Shown: positions 1 through 12,179 of the stretch, piece after piece
Position numbering within the stretch: position 1 is the first letter of the stretch
How the letters are laid out: each line of letters begins with the position of its first letter
From: Mytilus edulis
Lineage: Eukaryota > Mollusca > Bivalvia > Mytilida > Mytilidae
NCBI RefSeq assembly: GCF_963676685.1
Contig: NC_092355.1
Span: 77,653,176-77,717,175 of the forward strand
DNA length: 64,000 nt
Direction: 5' to 3'
The notes under the pieces: generated by a model
Told to the model about the DNA's origin: nothing
Database searches by the model: none
What the model saw: the letters and a program-made list of their open reading frames with translations, nothing else
Made by a program: the position numbers and the translations under genes

Positions 1-295
1 TATGCATCTGTGAGATTTATAGATGTTAGCTCTCTCTCTATTTATATATAGATAATAATCCCTAAGAATTACATCAAAACAAAAGATAAATGGTCCTGCT
101 CCAAATGCTGATTAGCCACAGCTATCAATTTTTGGACTCCTGAAATTATTTCATCCTTATGAAAGGTGAAATGTATTTTATTAAAATATGTGGTACATCA
201 TTAAAAATAATTTTATAACCATTTCTTATTAAATCTAATATCAATAGATTATTAGTAACATTTTCCGAATCATAATATTTAAGTTATCTACTGTA

Positions 296-1037
296 TATAG
301 CAACTGGTTGAGAAATGTGACCTCTTTGAGATTCTCTGTTCCCTTTTGGGAAACCTCTCACTCTCAATGAAGGGAATTGCCTACTAGTATATGCCCTGTT
401 GACCAACAGAGCCTCCACAGTTAAAAGACTGATATTGCCTTTTCCATAACAACTGGGAGTAAAATAATTGCTAGACCTGGAACCTCTTCCAAGGAATCTA
501 GAATTTGCTTTAGAATCTTTGTATAATCACCAGGTTTGCTTCATGCAATCATAACTAAAAACGTAATAAATCAACTATCACATCAGAATTACAAATAAGT
601 TTTATCATCTAGATATTTCTGAGGATCTCCTATGCGTTTAAATAGAAACCCATGGTCAAACAAACAAATAGAATTTTACAATAAAATCCTCAACAATAGG
701 GGTGATGATCAACCCCTTAATAAAGTATCTCTGGGTTTCCTGCATCTTTGAAACCACATAGTGGGCCTTTCTAGGCAGTGCCATTTCAATCTTGTTATTT
801 ATCCTAGACACACTAGGATTCTCACAGTTCTCAGGGTGATAGTATTACTCCTCTATGAACTTGATATTTTCCTGATTTGATATTTTCTGACATGGTAGTA
901 TTATTAACAGTCACAGAAAGTCCAGAAGAAAACTTAGACACAGTTTTCTGCCTTTTAAACAATTTTGGGATTTTCCAAGCAAAATCATGATTTAACTGTT
1001 CAACAAACAGGATGAGATAATGGACCATTAATCTCAC
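296..1037 (-). pseudogene. degenerate retroelement-like coding remnants
   Basis: On the minus strand two stretches stay open in a region otherwise full of stops: about 465 down to 296 (some 55 codons, with an Arg/Gly-rich part reading RGFPKGNRESQRG) and 1037 down to 831 (68 codons). Basic Arg/Gly-rich stretches next to a long coding block are common in gag-like proteins of DIRS and LTR retroelements, so a decayed retroelement is my best guess. No catalytic motif is visible and no ends were found. It could be chance open frame in AT-rich DNA. Confidence 0.3.
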
Positions 1038-1039
1038 TA

Positions 1040-1890
1040 AGAGAAGCCTTAAAGGCTTCTGAAAAGCTTAATGCAGGATCAAAAGACGTATCAAAATTCA
1101 GTTCTGGCTGGACTATCATCAGCCATGGCACAAACTCCAAAAGGAGGTACATGAACAGTATCATTACAGTAGTTCAGATCAAAATTAGAACTAAATCTTC
1201 ATTAAAGTAAGCCTCTAATGGCAAAATTCGAATAAAGCAGCAGGTTTCTCTACAAACTCTGCTTGAGTTGAAGGCAGAGAAACTGTCTCAAACCTCATGA
1301 TTCATACATGTTCTTTACTACATTAATAATAATGAGTCAATGCATCAATATGTATACATGCCTATCTTAAATCTCAACAGCACTGTCTTGAAAAAAAATC
1401 ACAAATCAAGGAGATTTTGAAGCTATACAAGTAGCACTAGATTTTAAAAACTTACTTTTGACTCGTTCTGTTGCTTTGTCAATTATTTCAAATTGCAATG
1501 CCATTATGATCTTTTATAAAACTACTAGGTTTTATAACTGTTTAAGAAGAGGATTTATTCAAAATACCTCTTGTTTTCCTATTAAATTTATCATCTTTAA
1601 TTTCTAAAACAACTCAGAGGTGATGAAAATCATAACCATCACCCTTGTAAGTGTAAACATAATTCTAAACATCTTGCAAAAGCAATACATTTGCATAATC
1701 AAATTCAGCCATTGTAATAAAATAATGTGTACCTGTGCAGGTAAAACACGTGTAAATTCTGAAGAGTACTCTAGACCTTCAGGTGAATAGAAATACTTTT
1801 AAATATCTACCTGTTTAACAAACAGGAGTATGAATTAAGTAACAAATGTGCTGTACATCGTACTAAGGCAAAAACTTAATGAATAATATA
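1040..1890. other. AT-rich stretch without recognisable gene
   Basis: I see no convincing exon, RNA gene or repeat structure here. The minus strand may hold further decay products of the retroelement-like remnant to its left, since the sequence around 1050-1300 reads in short open pieces on that strand. Confidence 0.4.
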
Positions 1891-1894
1891 AAAT

Positions 1895-2075
1895 TGTCAT
1901 ACATCGTAGACAATAAAAATTTTAATCAATTTCCATCGACACTTGTCATACATCGTAGACAAGAAATTTTTAAATTCATTTTCATCAACACTTGTCATAC
2001 ATCGTAGACAATTGAGGAATTATTATTTCTAATTAACAAAATAACATTAGAACTTGTACATCGTAGACAAGTTAA
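1895..2075. repeat. short tandem repeat, about 50-bp period, with CATCGTAGACAA core
   Basis: The word TACATCGTAGACAA recurs four times at about 50-55 bp spacing, usually preceded by TTGTC so that TTGTC and GACAA form inverted arms around a CATACATCGTA centre. The copies are diverged and separated by AT-rich filler. A weaker fifth copy (TACATCGTACTAAGG) lies near 1855. Confidence 0.75.
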
Positions 2076-2079
2076 ATGT

Positions 2080-3300
2080 AACTTTAGTAACTTTCCCCTA
2101 AATCTTAGATAAAAATAAAATAACTAAAAAGAATTCAAGTGAAGTGTTCACTTCACACCCTCTAGAAAAATAATGACAAGTTATTATGGAACAGGTGCTT
2201 ATATACTAGGGTCAAGGTCACTGGCCAGCTATGGTCTGGTGGTTATAGTTTGTTTCTTTAAACAGAGATATTACATGTAAGCTTCACTCCTCATAGAGAA
2301 GTTAAGCTAATTTATTACTTGAGACCGAAGGCGAAATATGAATAAGAACTATAAATCTGAATACTTTTTTAAGCACGACATATATGTAAAGTTTAAGTAT
2401 CAATTAAAAATACTTCATTCGTACTTGTTATGAATGTTTCTTATAAACATATCAATGTGTGTGTGTTATCTCCCTGTTTCAATAAAATAAACTTACAATT
2501 ATAAGTTATATGGTTCGCTATTGAACCCCTACGGATCAAATCCATATATATCAAATCCGATATAACAAATTTATCGCACATGGGACTTTTCCTGTTGCAT
2601 TTTGTATAAAAATAAACAATGAAATACAACAACATCAATAGATGACGTCACCATTAACAATAGACGGAAGTCATGAACCCATATAAAATTTACTAACCCC
2701 ATACGGATCCATAGGGGTCACCATGCTTGTGAATACACATATCCGGGTTTTTTTACAGTTTATATAAGTTGTGAGAAAATCCAAAACTGGCAGACGTTTG
2801 AAACAGGACACAAATTAAACCTACAATTGCTGGTCAGTGAATAAACCAAATAAAACAGCTAGCACATTTACAAAGAAAGAAACATATATAAGATGGAAAA
2901 ACATCTGGGGTTGACATTGCCTAAATATTCAATATTGTGTGGATGAAAACACCCAATATATTAAAGAGCTTGGTGGTGAAAAACCCAATTTGATATTAAC
3001 TTGAGGGGTGAATCGGAATTGATAATGCCATTAAAAAAACTTATCACCCAATTACATAAGAAAATAGTGGGTAAAAACCCCAATTTGTGAATTCTTATCT
3101 GGAGCTCTGGACACACTCAGTGATAGTAATAATTTAAAGATAGTTTTCAATGGTTGAAAACAATGTTGACCTCTTTCATTGAATGGTTGCTGTCTCATTG
3201 ACATTAGCATCCAATCTTTCATTCATACATCACATTCTTCGAGTCTTGTTTACTATAAAAACATTGGTGTTATTGTATTTTGAATGTAAAAACTATATGT
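2080..3300. other. non-coding stretch with a CRE-like palindrome
   Basis: No gene is supported. A perfect TGACGTCA palindrome sits at 2643-2650, the consensus bound by CREB/ATF factors, but no exon follows that would make it a promoter. The segment 3140-3240 is repeated at 3797-3893 (separate entry). Confidence 0.4.
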
Positions 3301-3893
3301 TGATTATCTCCCCTTATAGAGTTTGAATATTTTACATTATCTCCCCTTATAGGGTTTAAACATTTTACCTTATCTCCCCTATAGAGTTTGAACATTTAAC
3401 ATTATCTCCCCTTTGAATATTATACATTATCTCCCCTATAGAGTTTGAACATTTTACATTATCTCCCCTTACCATGCTTGTAGAGTTTGAACATTTTACA
3501 TTATCTCCCCTTATAGAGTTTGAACATTTTACATTTGAAACAAATTTCAATAGTAAATGATCCTATATAGTTCACATATAATGTACACTTACCTATAATA
3601 ACAACTTGGCTGGACAAGGATCACATTGACTATAATAACAGCTTGACTGTACAAGGATCGCATTGACTGGACATGTACAAGGATCTAATAAATAAAGATA
3701 ATAGATTATTTTCTGAGCAACAGAAAACCCATCAAAAGTTAGAGGTTATCTCAGGTGCTCCACATGTGGCACTTGTGTTGCTCATTAATAAGTACAAAGT
3801 TTTCATTGGTTGAATACAATGTTGACCTCTTTCATTGAATGGTTGCTGTCTCATTGACATTAACATTCAATCTTTCATTCATACACCACAAGT
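3140..3893. repeat. direct repeat pair, about 100 bp each (3140-3240 and 3797-3893)
   Basis: Both copies run from TTTTCA(A/T)TGGTTGAA through ATGTTGACCTCTTTCATTG and a shared GCTGTCTCATTGACATTA block to a CTTTCATTCATAC end. They differ at only a few positions and lie in the same orientation about 655 bp apart, with the small tandem array at 3305-3537 between them. Either a local duplication or two insertions of one short interspersed repeat. Confidence 0.75.
3305..3537. repeat. minisatellite, about 34-bp unit, six to seven copies
   Basis: The unit begins CATTATCTCCCC and continues TATAGAGTTTGAACATTTTA. Copies vary in length because one or two bases or a short block are missing. Minus-strand open frames across it are a product of the repeat and are not genes. 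Confidence 0.85.
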
Positions 3894-4458
3894 GACTCCT
3901 TTAAAACTCTTACTCTTTAAGCAACTCACAATGTAATGATTGCAATGTTTTGTTTAGTTTTGACTCCCAAATGCAATTAATTTGTAATTATGTCACGTGT
4001 TTTTTGTTACCAATTTATTAACAAAAGTCGATGAGTGCAAAATGTTAATCCTGTTTAAAAAGAATTAAAAATAAAAAGCACTGGTGTAATGCTACTTAGA
4101 ATGAACCAGCTAGCTCATTTTAACATTTACAATTGAAATATATTTCTGAAATTCATTTGATAAAAATAAATAACTAAACGATCCAATACAATTTGACTAT
4201 AATATTAAATTACCTTTACTAAGTAACATATTGACTGGACTCGAATCAAATAAAAACGACCAGTAGATCTTTAAACTGAAAATATAAAAATAGCTCAATT
4301 TCAGTTCTCCACATTTATATAAATATCAGTTGAACTATTTCTGAATATGTAAACATTGTGACAAGTAACTTGTCATGAATTAAAAAGAAGGGGTATAACC
4401 TACCATAGTACCATAAATAGCTCAGTGTAAGAGTTTTAGGACAAATTCATAATAGCAT
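3540..4458. other. non-coding stretch with short repeat fragments
   Basis: A short two-to-three-copy repeat built on GACTATAATAACA and GTACAAGGATC lies at 3590-3670. Around 3735-3790 there is a fragment resembling the far end of the GACGAAAGATACC repeat family (GGTTATCTCAGGTGCTCC). No gene is seen. Confidence 0.4.
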
Positions 4459-5560
4459 GAAGGCCTGTTAATAGCAAGGCTGTCTAATAAGAGTTATTTT
4501 TGTGTCACATCACTGTATTATTAGACAGGCTGTCTAATGGGAGTTATATTTGTGTCATGTCACTGTATTATAAGACAGGCTGTCTAATGGGAGTTATATT
4601 TGTGTCATGTCACTGTATTATAAGACAGGCTGTCTAATTGGAGTAATTTTTGTGTCACGTCACTGTATTATTAGACAGGCTGTCTAATGGGAGTTATTTT
4701 TGTGTCACGTCACTGTATTATTAGATAGGCTGTCTAATGGGAGTTATTCTTGTGTCAAGTCACTGTATTATTAGACAGGCTGTCTAATGGGGGTTATTTT
4801 AGTGTCATGTCACTGTATAATTAGCAAGGTGTCTAATAGGAGTTTTTTTGTGTCACATCACTGTGTTATTAGCCAAGCTGTCTAATTGGAGTAATTTTTG
4901 TGTCACGTCACTGTATTATTAGCCAGGCTGTCTAATGGGAGTTTTTTTTGTGTCACGTCACTGTATTATTAGACAGGCTGTCGAATGGGAGTTATGTTTG
5001 TGTCACGTCTCTGTATTATTAGACAGGCTGTCTAATGGGAGTTATTTTAGTGTCATGTCACTGTTTTATTAGACAGGCTGTCTAATGGGAGTTATTTTTG
5101 TGTCACGTCACTGTATTTTTAGCCAGGCTGTCTAATGGGAGTTATTTTTGTGTCAAGTCACTGTATTATTAAACAGGCTGTCTAATGGGAGTTATTTTAG
5201 TGTCATGTCACTGTACTATTAGCAAGGTGTCTAATGGGAGGTATTTTTGTGTCACATCAATGTGTTATTAGCCAGGCTGTCTAATGGGAGTTATTTTTGT
5301 GTTACGTCACTGTATTATTGGCCAGGCTGTCTAATGGAAGTTTTTTTGGTGTCACGTCACTGTATTATAAGCCAGGCTGTTAAATGGGAGTTATTTTTGT
5401 GTCATGTCACTGTATTATAACCCAGGCTGTCTAATGGGAATTATTTTTGTGTCACGTCACTGTATTATAAGCCAGGCTGTTTTAAAGGAAGTTATTTTTG
5501 TGTCATGTCACTGTATTATTAGACAGGCTGTCTAATTGGAGTTATTTTTGTGTCATGTCA
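4459..5560. repeat. minisatellite array A, 50-bp hairpin-containing unit, about 22 copies
   Basis: The unit begins TGTCTAATGGGAGTTATTTT and continues through TGTGTCACGTCACTG to TATTATTAGACAGGC. Across each unit boundary ATTAGACA and TGTCTAAT form a perfect 8-bp inverted repeat around GGC, so each unit could form a small hairpin. Common variants are ATGT for ACGT in the centre, and AGCCAGG or AGCAAGG for AGACAGG. Confidence 0.95.
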
Positions 5561-6398
5561 CTGTAATGTTAATAGTCAACCTTTTTAATCTGAATCTCAC
5601 CTTTATACGTCTTTTATTTATATTTTTGATCTCCACAAAAGGGGAACTTTGCATCCCCCTCATTTGCTACCGGTGCGGCATGTTATCATTTTAGAAATAT
5701 TAGTTTGACCTTTACATGCTCTATGTTCTATTTTAGACAAGGAGGCCATATTGGTTGATCAATCTGGAGAAAAACTACAAATTTTGTAGTTGCAGGGCGC
5801 ACACTACTTTAGAATCATAGGGAGAAGTGACTTCTATTTTAGACTAGGAGGCCATATTGGTTGATCAATCTGGAGAAAAACCACACACTTTGTAGTTGCA
5901 GGGCTCATACTACTTTACAATCATAGGGAGAAGTGACTTCTATTTTTAAAACTGAAATTGAAAATGAAAGAAGCGGTGAGACTTGAAAAAAAAGTGTTTG
6001 ATCGCTCGTGGCACTACAATGTTCCATTATTTATAGTTAGACAATTGTATTTTTCCTCTTGTAAGAAAGTACTAGCTAAAAATCTAGCACTAAATTTTCT
6101 TTTTATATTAAACAGGAAATTAAATTCAATTCAAAAACTATTCTGTTTATAGTGTTAATGAAATAGAATTTCAAATTGTCTGCCCTTTGCAGATTTCTTA
6201 ACTTATCATTAAAGTGTAATTGCATGGACAATAAAAATCCCATTTGTCTGTTCTCTTTAGAACACTGCTCATTTACAAGTCCCCAGGGGGCTATTTTTGA
6301 AGGCCTTGAGCAAATACTTCAGATTTTTGGGCAATCAGTTTCTTTGTTGAATTAATGAGATGAAATATTGAACTCTAATAAAAAAATTATGAGCTAAC
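5561..6398. repeat. spacer copy 1 of a 2-kb duplicated segment
   Basis: This stretch is repeated nearly base for base at about 7396-8450, offset 2044 bp at its right part. It holds two copies of a roughly 117-bp subrepeat starting near CTATTTTAGAC(A/T)AGGAGG. A 64-codon open frame (5958-6152) starts only with TTG and recurs in copy 2 with one residue changed. Duplication explains that similarity, so I do not call it a gene. Confidence 0.85.
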
Positions 6399-7395
6399 TG
6401 TATTATTCGACAGGCTGTCTAATGGGAGTTATTTTTGTGTCACGTCACTGTATTATTAGACAGGCTGTCTAATGGGAGTAATTTTTATGTCATGTCACTG
6501 TATTATTAGACAGGCTGTCTAATGGGAGTTATTTTTGTGTCACGTCACTGTATTATTAGACAGGCTGTCTACTGGGGGCTATTTTAGTGTCATGTCACTG
6601 TTTTATTAGACAGGCTGTCTAATGGGAGTTTTTGAGTGTCATGTCACTGTATTATTAGACAGGCTGTCTAATGGGAGTTTTTTTTTGTGTCACGTCACTG
6701 TATTATTAGCCAGGCTGTCTAATGGGAGTTGTTTTTGTGTCACGTCATTGTATTATTAGCCAGACTGTCTAATGGGAGTTATTTTTGTGTCACGTCACTG
6801 CATTATTCGACAGGCTGTCTAATGGGAGTTATTGTTGTGTCAAGTCACTGTATTATTAGACAGGCTGTCTAATGGGAGTTATTTTTGTGTCACGTCACTG
6901 TATTATTAGCCAGGCTGTCTAATGGGAGTTATTTTTGTGTCATGTCACTGTATTATTAGACAGGCTGTCTAATGGGAGTTATTTTAATGTCATGTCACTG
7001 TATTATTAGCAAGGTGTCTAATGGGAGGTATTTTGTGTCACATCACTGTGTTATTAGCCAGGCTGTCTAATGGGAGTTTTTTTTGTGTTACGTCACTGTA
7101 TTATTAGCCAGGCTGTCTAATGGGAGTTATTTTTGTGTCATGTCACTGTATTATAAGCCAGGCTGTTAAATGAGAGTTATTGTTGTGTCATGTCACTGTA
7201 TTATAAGCCAGACTGTCTAATGGGAATTATTTTTGTGTCACGTTCACTGTATTATAAGCCAGGCTGTTTTAAAGGAAGTTATTTGTGTGTCATGTCACTG
7301 TATTATAAGCCAGGCTGTCTAATGAGAGTTATTTTTGTGTCACATCACTCTATTATTAGACAGGCTGTCTAATTGGAGTTATTTTTGTGTCACTA
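6399..7395. repeat. minisatellite array B, same 50-bp unit, about 20 copies
   Basis: Same unit and same hairpin as the array at 4459-5560. Its right end matches the right end of that array: a copy with TTTTAAAGGAAG appears near the end of both, followed by the same GTTAATAGTCAACC exit sequence. Array and spacer were therefore duplicated as one block. Confidence 0.95.
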
Positions 7396-8450
7396 TAATG
7401 TTAATAGTCAACCTTTTAAATCTGAATCTCACCTTTATAAGTCTTTTAATTATATTTTTGGTCTCCACAAAAGGGGAACTTTGCATCCCCCTCATTTGCT
7501 ACCGGTGCGGCATGTTATCATTTTAGAAATATTAGTTTGACCTTTACATGCTCTATGTTCTATTTTAGACAAGGAGGCCATATTGGTTGATCAATCTGGA
7601 GAAAAACCACACACTTTGTAGTTGCAGGGCTCATACTACTTTAGAATCATAGGGAGAAGTGACTTCTATTTTAGACTAGGAGGCCATATTGGTTGATCAA
7701 TCTGGAGAAAAACCACACACTTTGTAGTTGCAGGACTCATACTACTTTAGAATCATAGGGAGAAGTGACTTCTATTTTAGACAAGGAGGTCATATTGGTT
7801 GATCAATCTGGAGAAAAACCACAAATTTTGCAGTTGCAGGGCGCACACTACTTTAGAATCATAGGGAGAAGTGACTTCTATTTTAGACTAGGAGGCCATA
7901 TTGGTTGATCAATCTGGAGAAAAACCACACACTTTGTAGTTGCAGGACTCATACTACTTTAGAATCATAGGGAGAAGTGACTTCTATTTTTAAAACTGAA
8001 ATTGAAAATGAAAGAAGCGGTGAGACTTGAAAAGAAAGTGTTTGATCGCTCGTGGCACTACAATGTTCCATTATTTATAGTTAGACAATTATATTTTTCC
8101 TCTTGTAAGAAAGTACTAGCTAAAAATCTAGCACTAAATTTTCTTTTTATATTAAACAGGCAATTAAATTCAATTCAAAAGCTATTCTGTTTATAGTGTT
8201 AATGAAATAGAATTTTAAATTGTCTGCCCTTTGCAGATGTCTTAACTTATCATTAAAGTGTAATTGCATGGACAATGAAAATCCCATTTGTCGGTTATCT
8301 TTAGAACACTGCTCATTTACAAGTCCCCAGGGGGATATTTTTGAAGGCCTTGAGCAAATACTTAAGATTTTTGGGCAATCAGTTTCTTTGTTGAATTAAT
8401 GAGATGAAACATTGAACTCATATGAAACATTGAAAAATATGAGCTAACCT
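7396..8450. repeat. spacer copy 2 of the 2-kb duplicated segment
   Basis: Matches 5561-6398 but holds four copies of the 117-bp subrepeat (TTGGTTGATCAATCTGGAG core) where copy 1 holds two. The unit count thus changed after, or during, the larger duplication. The 64-codon frame at 8002-8196 is the duplicate of 5958-6152. Confidence 0.85.
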
Positions 8451-8880
8451 GGGAAAATCATTAAAGGCATGATTTTACATCGCAAAACTTGAGAATTTTT
8501 GTGGGATTGTAAGAAACATTTTCTTATACAAGTGAATTTTTCTGAAAATTAAGGGGAGATTATTTAAACATTATAATTAACTTAAATGTGTATATATTTT
8601 TTTAACTTCTTCCAGTAAATAAGAATAACTTGTACAAGTACATGTAGTATCCCTGACTGATATATTAATTATGATACTGTTTTAAATTGATATTAACAAA
8701 GATAACTTGGTATTATTGTTATGTGATTGGTGTAAAGTAAAATACAAGTAGTTAGCTTGGTATAAGTAAAACAATGAAGACTTTTAATAAATAAAATGAA
8801 AGATAACTATTTATAGCAGTTTGTGACGAGTTTGATAGCCATTTGGATTCTTCTGCCCTACTTTAACAAGTCTAATAGAC
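8451..8880. other. AT-rich stretch, nothing recognised
   Basis: No gene, RNA or repeat structure is evident on either strand. Confidence 0.4.
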
Positions 8881-9047
8881 GAATGACTTAGTTTTTGACA
8901 GAGGCTGATTTACAGGGTTTTTCAGGGCTTTTTGTGGGAAAAATTTGGTTGATTATTTAGGGAATCACTGAAGCATGACTGGAGCGGGCCCCTCTTAGTC
9001 AGTCAGTGGGCACCCCCCTTTATGAAAATTTCTGGATCCGCCACTTT
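8880..9047 (-). repeat. interspersed repeat ending in CTGGATCCGCC
   Basis: Read on the minus strand it starts GGCGGATCCAGAAATTTTC and continues into a segment with a GGGCCCGCTCCAGTC motif. The GGCGGATCCAG start is shared with the elements at 9742, 10075 and 11336, so four members of one terminal-motif family lie within 2.6 kb. Confidence 0.65.
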
Positions 9048-9049
9048 TT

Positions 9050-9740
9050 GATCATCATGACAATATTTATTATTAATTTTGTCTAAATAATTCACAAAAG
9101 AAAACCTGTTTACGTTTCTAGAATGTCACTATTTTATTTTAAACAATAAAAAAACAAATGTTCTTTATTTTATAACAAGAATGTGTCCAAAGTACACGGA
9201 TGCCCCACTCGCAGTACTATCCTTTTCCATGTTCCATGGACTGTGAAATTGGGTAATAATCTAATTTGGCATTAACAGTAGAAAGATTATACCATAGGGA
9301 ACATATGTACTAAGTTTCAATTTGACTAGAATTCAATAATCTGTGTCTGGTTCACCTGACTGGATCAGTTTTAAATGTTATAGTCAATGATACCTGTGCG
9401 TGTCCAATAAATAAGGAAGTTATGTTTACTTCTTTGTTAGAGGGACCTTTAAATAGCTTTATTAGCTTCCTATTGAAAGAATATTTAAAGCTATTACAAA
9501 TCATTTTACGGGACGGTAACCAAAGACGATTGAAGCATCTTACACCAAAAGTTTGTATTAAGAAGTCCATCTTTTTATTTGGTTTACTACGAATTGAGTT
9601 AATAAACTAATTACTTGAAACGTTGTCCTAATGGCAAATTAATCTTGGCAATAGTCTTTGATACTATTACATATTTATTTTTGTATACCAAGGAAACAGA
9701 TATGGGGCCAGTACAAGGAAGTACTCCCTCACGACCAGAT
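9050..9740. other. non-coding stretch with overlapping open frames only
   Basis: Open frames of 60-75 codons on both strands overlap one another at 9352-9610. None has a recognisable domain, and none joins to a neighbour by a convincing splice site. I see no supportable gene. Confidence 0.4.
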
Positions 9741-9741
9741 A

Positions 9742-9882
9742 CAGGGGCGGATCCAGCCATTTTAAAAGGGGGGTCCCAACCCAGGACAAAGGGGGGAGGG
9801 GTTCAAACCTATATGTCCCCATTCAAATGCATTGACCGTCCAAAAAAGGGGGTTACAACCCCCGGAACTCTCCCTGGATCCG
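9742..9882 (+). mobile_element. short MITE-like element with GGCGGATCCAG ends
   Basis: Starts GGGGCGGATCCAGCCATT and ends CCTGGATCCGCTGAG, so the ends are inverted repeats built around CGGATCCAG. The interior has G-runs and C-runs that can pair. An inverted-orientation relative lies at 11336-11490. No coding capacity. Confidence 0.65.
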
Positions 9883-10074
9883 CTGAGCATTGCAAGGAAG
9901 TATGGCTCTTACGACCAGATACATGTAGCAATGTTTAATTACTAAAAGAAAGTTGACCATAAGAGTACGCTAACTTGTTTCAAGTGCCATATACCAATAC
10001 AATATTTTTTTATAATTTCCGAATGAGGTCCCAAAGGGTAGGCCTATATGTGTAACATATGATACTTTTTACAA

Positions 10075-10145
10075 GTGGCGGATCCAGGACTTTCAAAAAT
10101 GGAGGGGGCCAGAGGGGCACATTAAAAAAAAACAGGGGACCCGAC
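10075..10145 (+). repeat. fragment of the GGCGGATCCAG repeat family
   Basis: Begins AGTGGCGGATCCAGGACTTT and passes through a GGAGGGGGCCAGAGGGG segment. The 3' end is not recognisable, so this is probably a truncated copy. Confidence 0.5.
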
Positions 10146-10149
10146 AGTA

Positions 10150-10965
10150 AAAAGCCCAGTTTAATTAATCAGTACAATCAGAGCCTATGATATTCTTGTA
10201 AAAAGATTAAATCATGTAACACACAAATATAGATTACAAGATACTTAAATTATTGTCTAAATAATCAATACATATATTATCAGAAATAATTAAAATTACC
10301 TTTAAAAAACGATTGTCCACTTGGTTAAAATAAATTTCCACTTTCGTTTCATATGTAAACACATAGACATAATCGACTGTCGCAAAGTCATTTTTACATA
10401 CGGGTATCTAGAATGTCATAGTGATACAATACCATTCAATGCAATACAATATACAAATATATATTTATTTAAACCACTTAAAAATGCCGTTAAGTGATTT
10501 TAAATTATTAAACATGCATGCACCAGATGATATTACAATATTTCATTCATAAAAGAAAAGGAGATTATATATAATATATTTTAGCAAAGACATGTCTCTG
10601 ATTCTAGCAAGTCCCATAGCTATTAATTTCAAAAAGAGGGGGGGATTCTGCGGTAACCGATGAAAAACATGCATTCTTACAATTTTCGGCAAATAATGCT
10701 GAGTCATAACTATGAACATCTCAAAGGTTGACAATATTGACTGGGGCATGGAAATATGGTCACCTGGACTTCTCCCGTTCCGGTGTCCTATAGCCATTCT
10801 TCCCCTATGCCAATTTTTCCGGGGGGGGGGGGACTGGATTGATTCAATTTTTTCCCCAGGAAAAATTGGCTTGATCCAACTTTTCCCCCTCAGCATGTTG
10901 AGGGGTGGGGAACCAGGACCAGGCCAAATTTTTCCCTAAATCAATTATACTAAAAGCAATTACTG
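10150..10965. other. non-coding stretch with a G-run hairpin
   Basis: At 10811-10870 the words CCAATTTTTCCGGGG and CCCCAGGAAAAATTGG face each other as an imperfect inverted repeat around a short centre, a possible very short foldback element. Open frames across 10543-11101 overlap on both strands and are not supported as genes. Confidence 0.4.
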
Positions 10966-10969
10966 ACGG

Positions 10970-11335
10970 GTACAAATTTAGACGGACTGATGGACATGTA
11001 GGCACAGTATGGTAGAAATATGTTGTCAGACTGTTGGAAATGTACACTGACTGGTAAACATGTAGATAGACTATTGAACACGGAGAAGAACTGGTGGACA
11101 TGTGAACAGAATATATAGTAGACTATTAAACATGAAGAAAGACTAATATATATATAGACAGACCGTTGAAGATGTATACGGACTAGTGGACATTGACAGA
11201 CTGGTAACCATGTAGACATACTTGTGGACACGTAGCCAGACTGTGGAGAATGTAGACAAACTAGGGGACTATTAGAAAGACTGGTGAAAATAAAGACAGA
11301 CTAGTGGACACATAGACAGACTGACGAAGAATTGC
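10970..11335. repeat. highly degenerate tandem repeat, about 21-bp period
   Basis: The words GACTG(G/T)TGGACATGTAGAC recur with many substitutions and small indels across about 360 bp. This looks like an old, decayed minisatellite. Confidence 0.7.
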
Positions 11336-11490
11336 ATTGGCGGATCAAGGGGGAGAGGGTTCCAGGGGTTGGAACCCCCTTTTTTTGGCCGATCAATGCA
11401 TTTGAAAGGAAGCATATAGTTGAAACCCCCCTTTACTCTGGGTTGGGAACACCCACCCCCCCCCTTTAGAATGGCTGGATCCGCCCCTGA
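11336..11490 (-). mobile_element. short MITE-like element, inverse copy of the 9742 family
   Basis: Starts TTGGCGGATCAAGGGGG and ends ATGGCTGGATCCGCCCCTG, matching the element at 9742 when read on the minus strand (AATGGCTGGATCCGCC corresponds to GGCGGATCCAGCCATT). It contains the same GGGTTGGGA / CCCAACCC core. Confidence 0.65.
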
Positions 11491-12110
11491 ATTGTGTAAT
11501 TTAAATGTAAATTGACAAATAAATAATTGTCAGCATGAAAATCTAATTCTAACTCTGTTGGATTTAATTTTCAGACTATATAAATATAATGAAAGCTATC
11601 ATATGGGGGAAAGTGACTATATGTATACGTATTGGCAATTCCGCGGGGGAAGAACTGCAATGATCCAAAATTTCCCCTATTTGGGAATGGTTTCTCGTTC
11701 TAAATATGTATGAAATAATTGTCACTGGCCGTTAAGCAACAACTAATTGATACATCATAACTGAAATAATTAACATATTTTCAAAAATATTTTTTACCGG
11801 TGTGAATCTTACGTGGGGGCTCTGAAACTTGGTTGTAAGATGCATATATTTATTCGTTTAAAACTTATTAATTAGTCTAATATGGTTTTAAATCGTCTTT
11901 GGTTCACGTGCAACAAATTGTGACTGTGGACTGATTTCTGTAAAAAAAAAGTTTGCATTAATCTAACGAACTGTAAATGTTAAACAGTGCCAAACATGTA
12001 CATGCGTCGCGTCCAAAAAACATTATTTCTTATGTTTATTTATTACAGAAATGCACATTTATACATCGAGAGGTTGAATGCATATGAACAATCAGTAAGA
12101 TACACAATGC
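11491..12110. other. non-coding stretch, nothing recognised
   Basis: AT-rich DNA without supported features, up to the repeat fragment that precedes the LTR element. Confidence 0.4.
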
Positions 12111-12114
12111 AAAA

Positions 12115-12179
12115 AATGTCAGGTATATGACAGTTGTTATCCTTTCGTTTGATGTTTTTTTCCTGGCAATTTATCGGCT
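12115..12179 (+). repeat. fragment of the CAGGTATATGACAGTTGTTAT repeat family
   Basis: Shares GTCAGGTATATG(A/G)CAGTTGTTA with the longer copy at 16089-16305. It stops at the start of the LTR retrotransposon at 12180, so the LTR element may have inserted into this older repeat. I did not find the matching right-hand part beyond 14070. Confidence 0.6.

Noticed and set aside
5958-8196. Twin 64-codon open frames, nearly identical in two places
   Set aside because: The whole 2-kb block is duplicated, so conservation is explained; the frames start only with TTG and have no domain.
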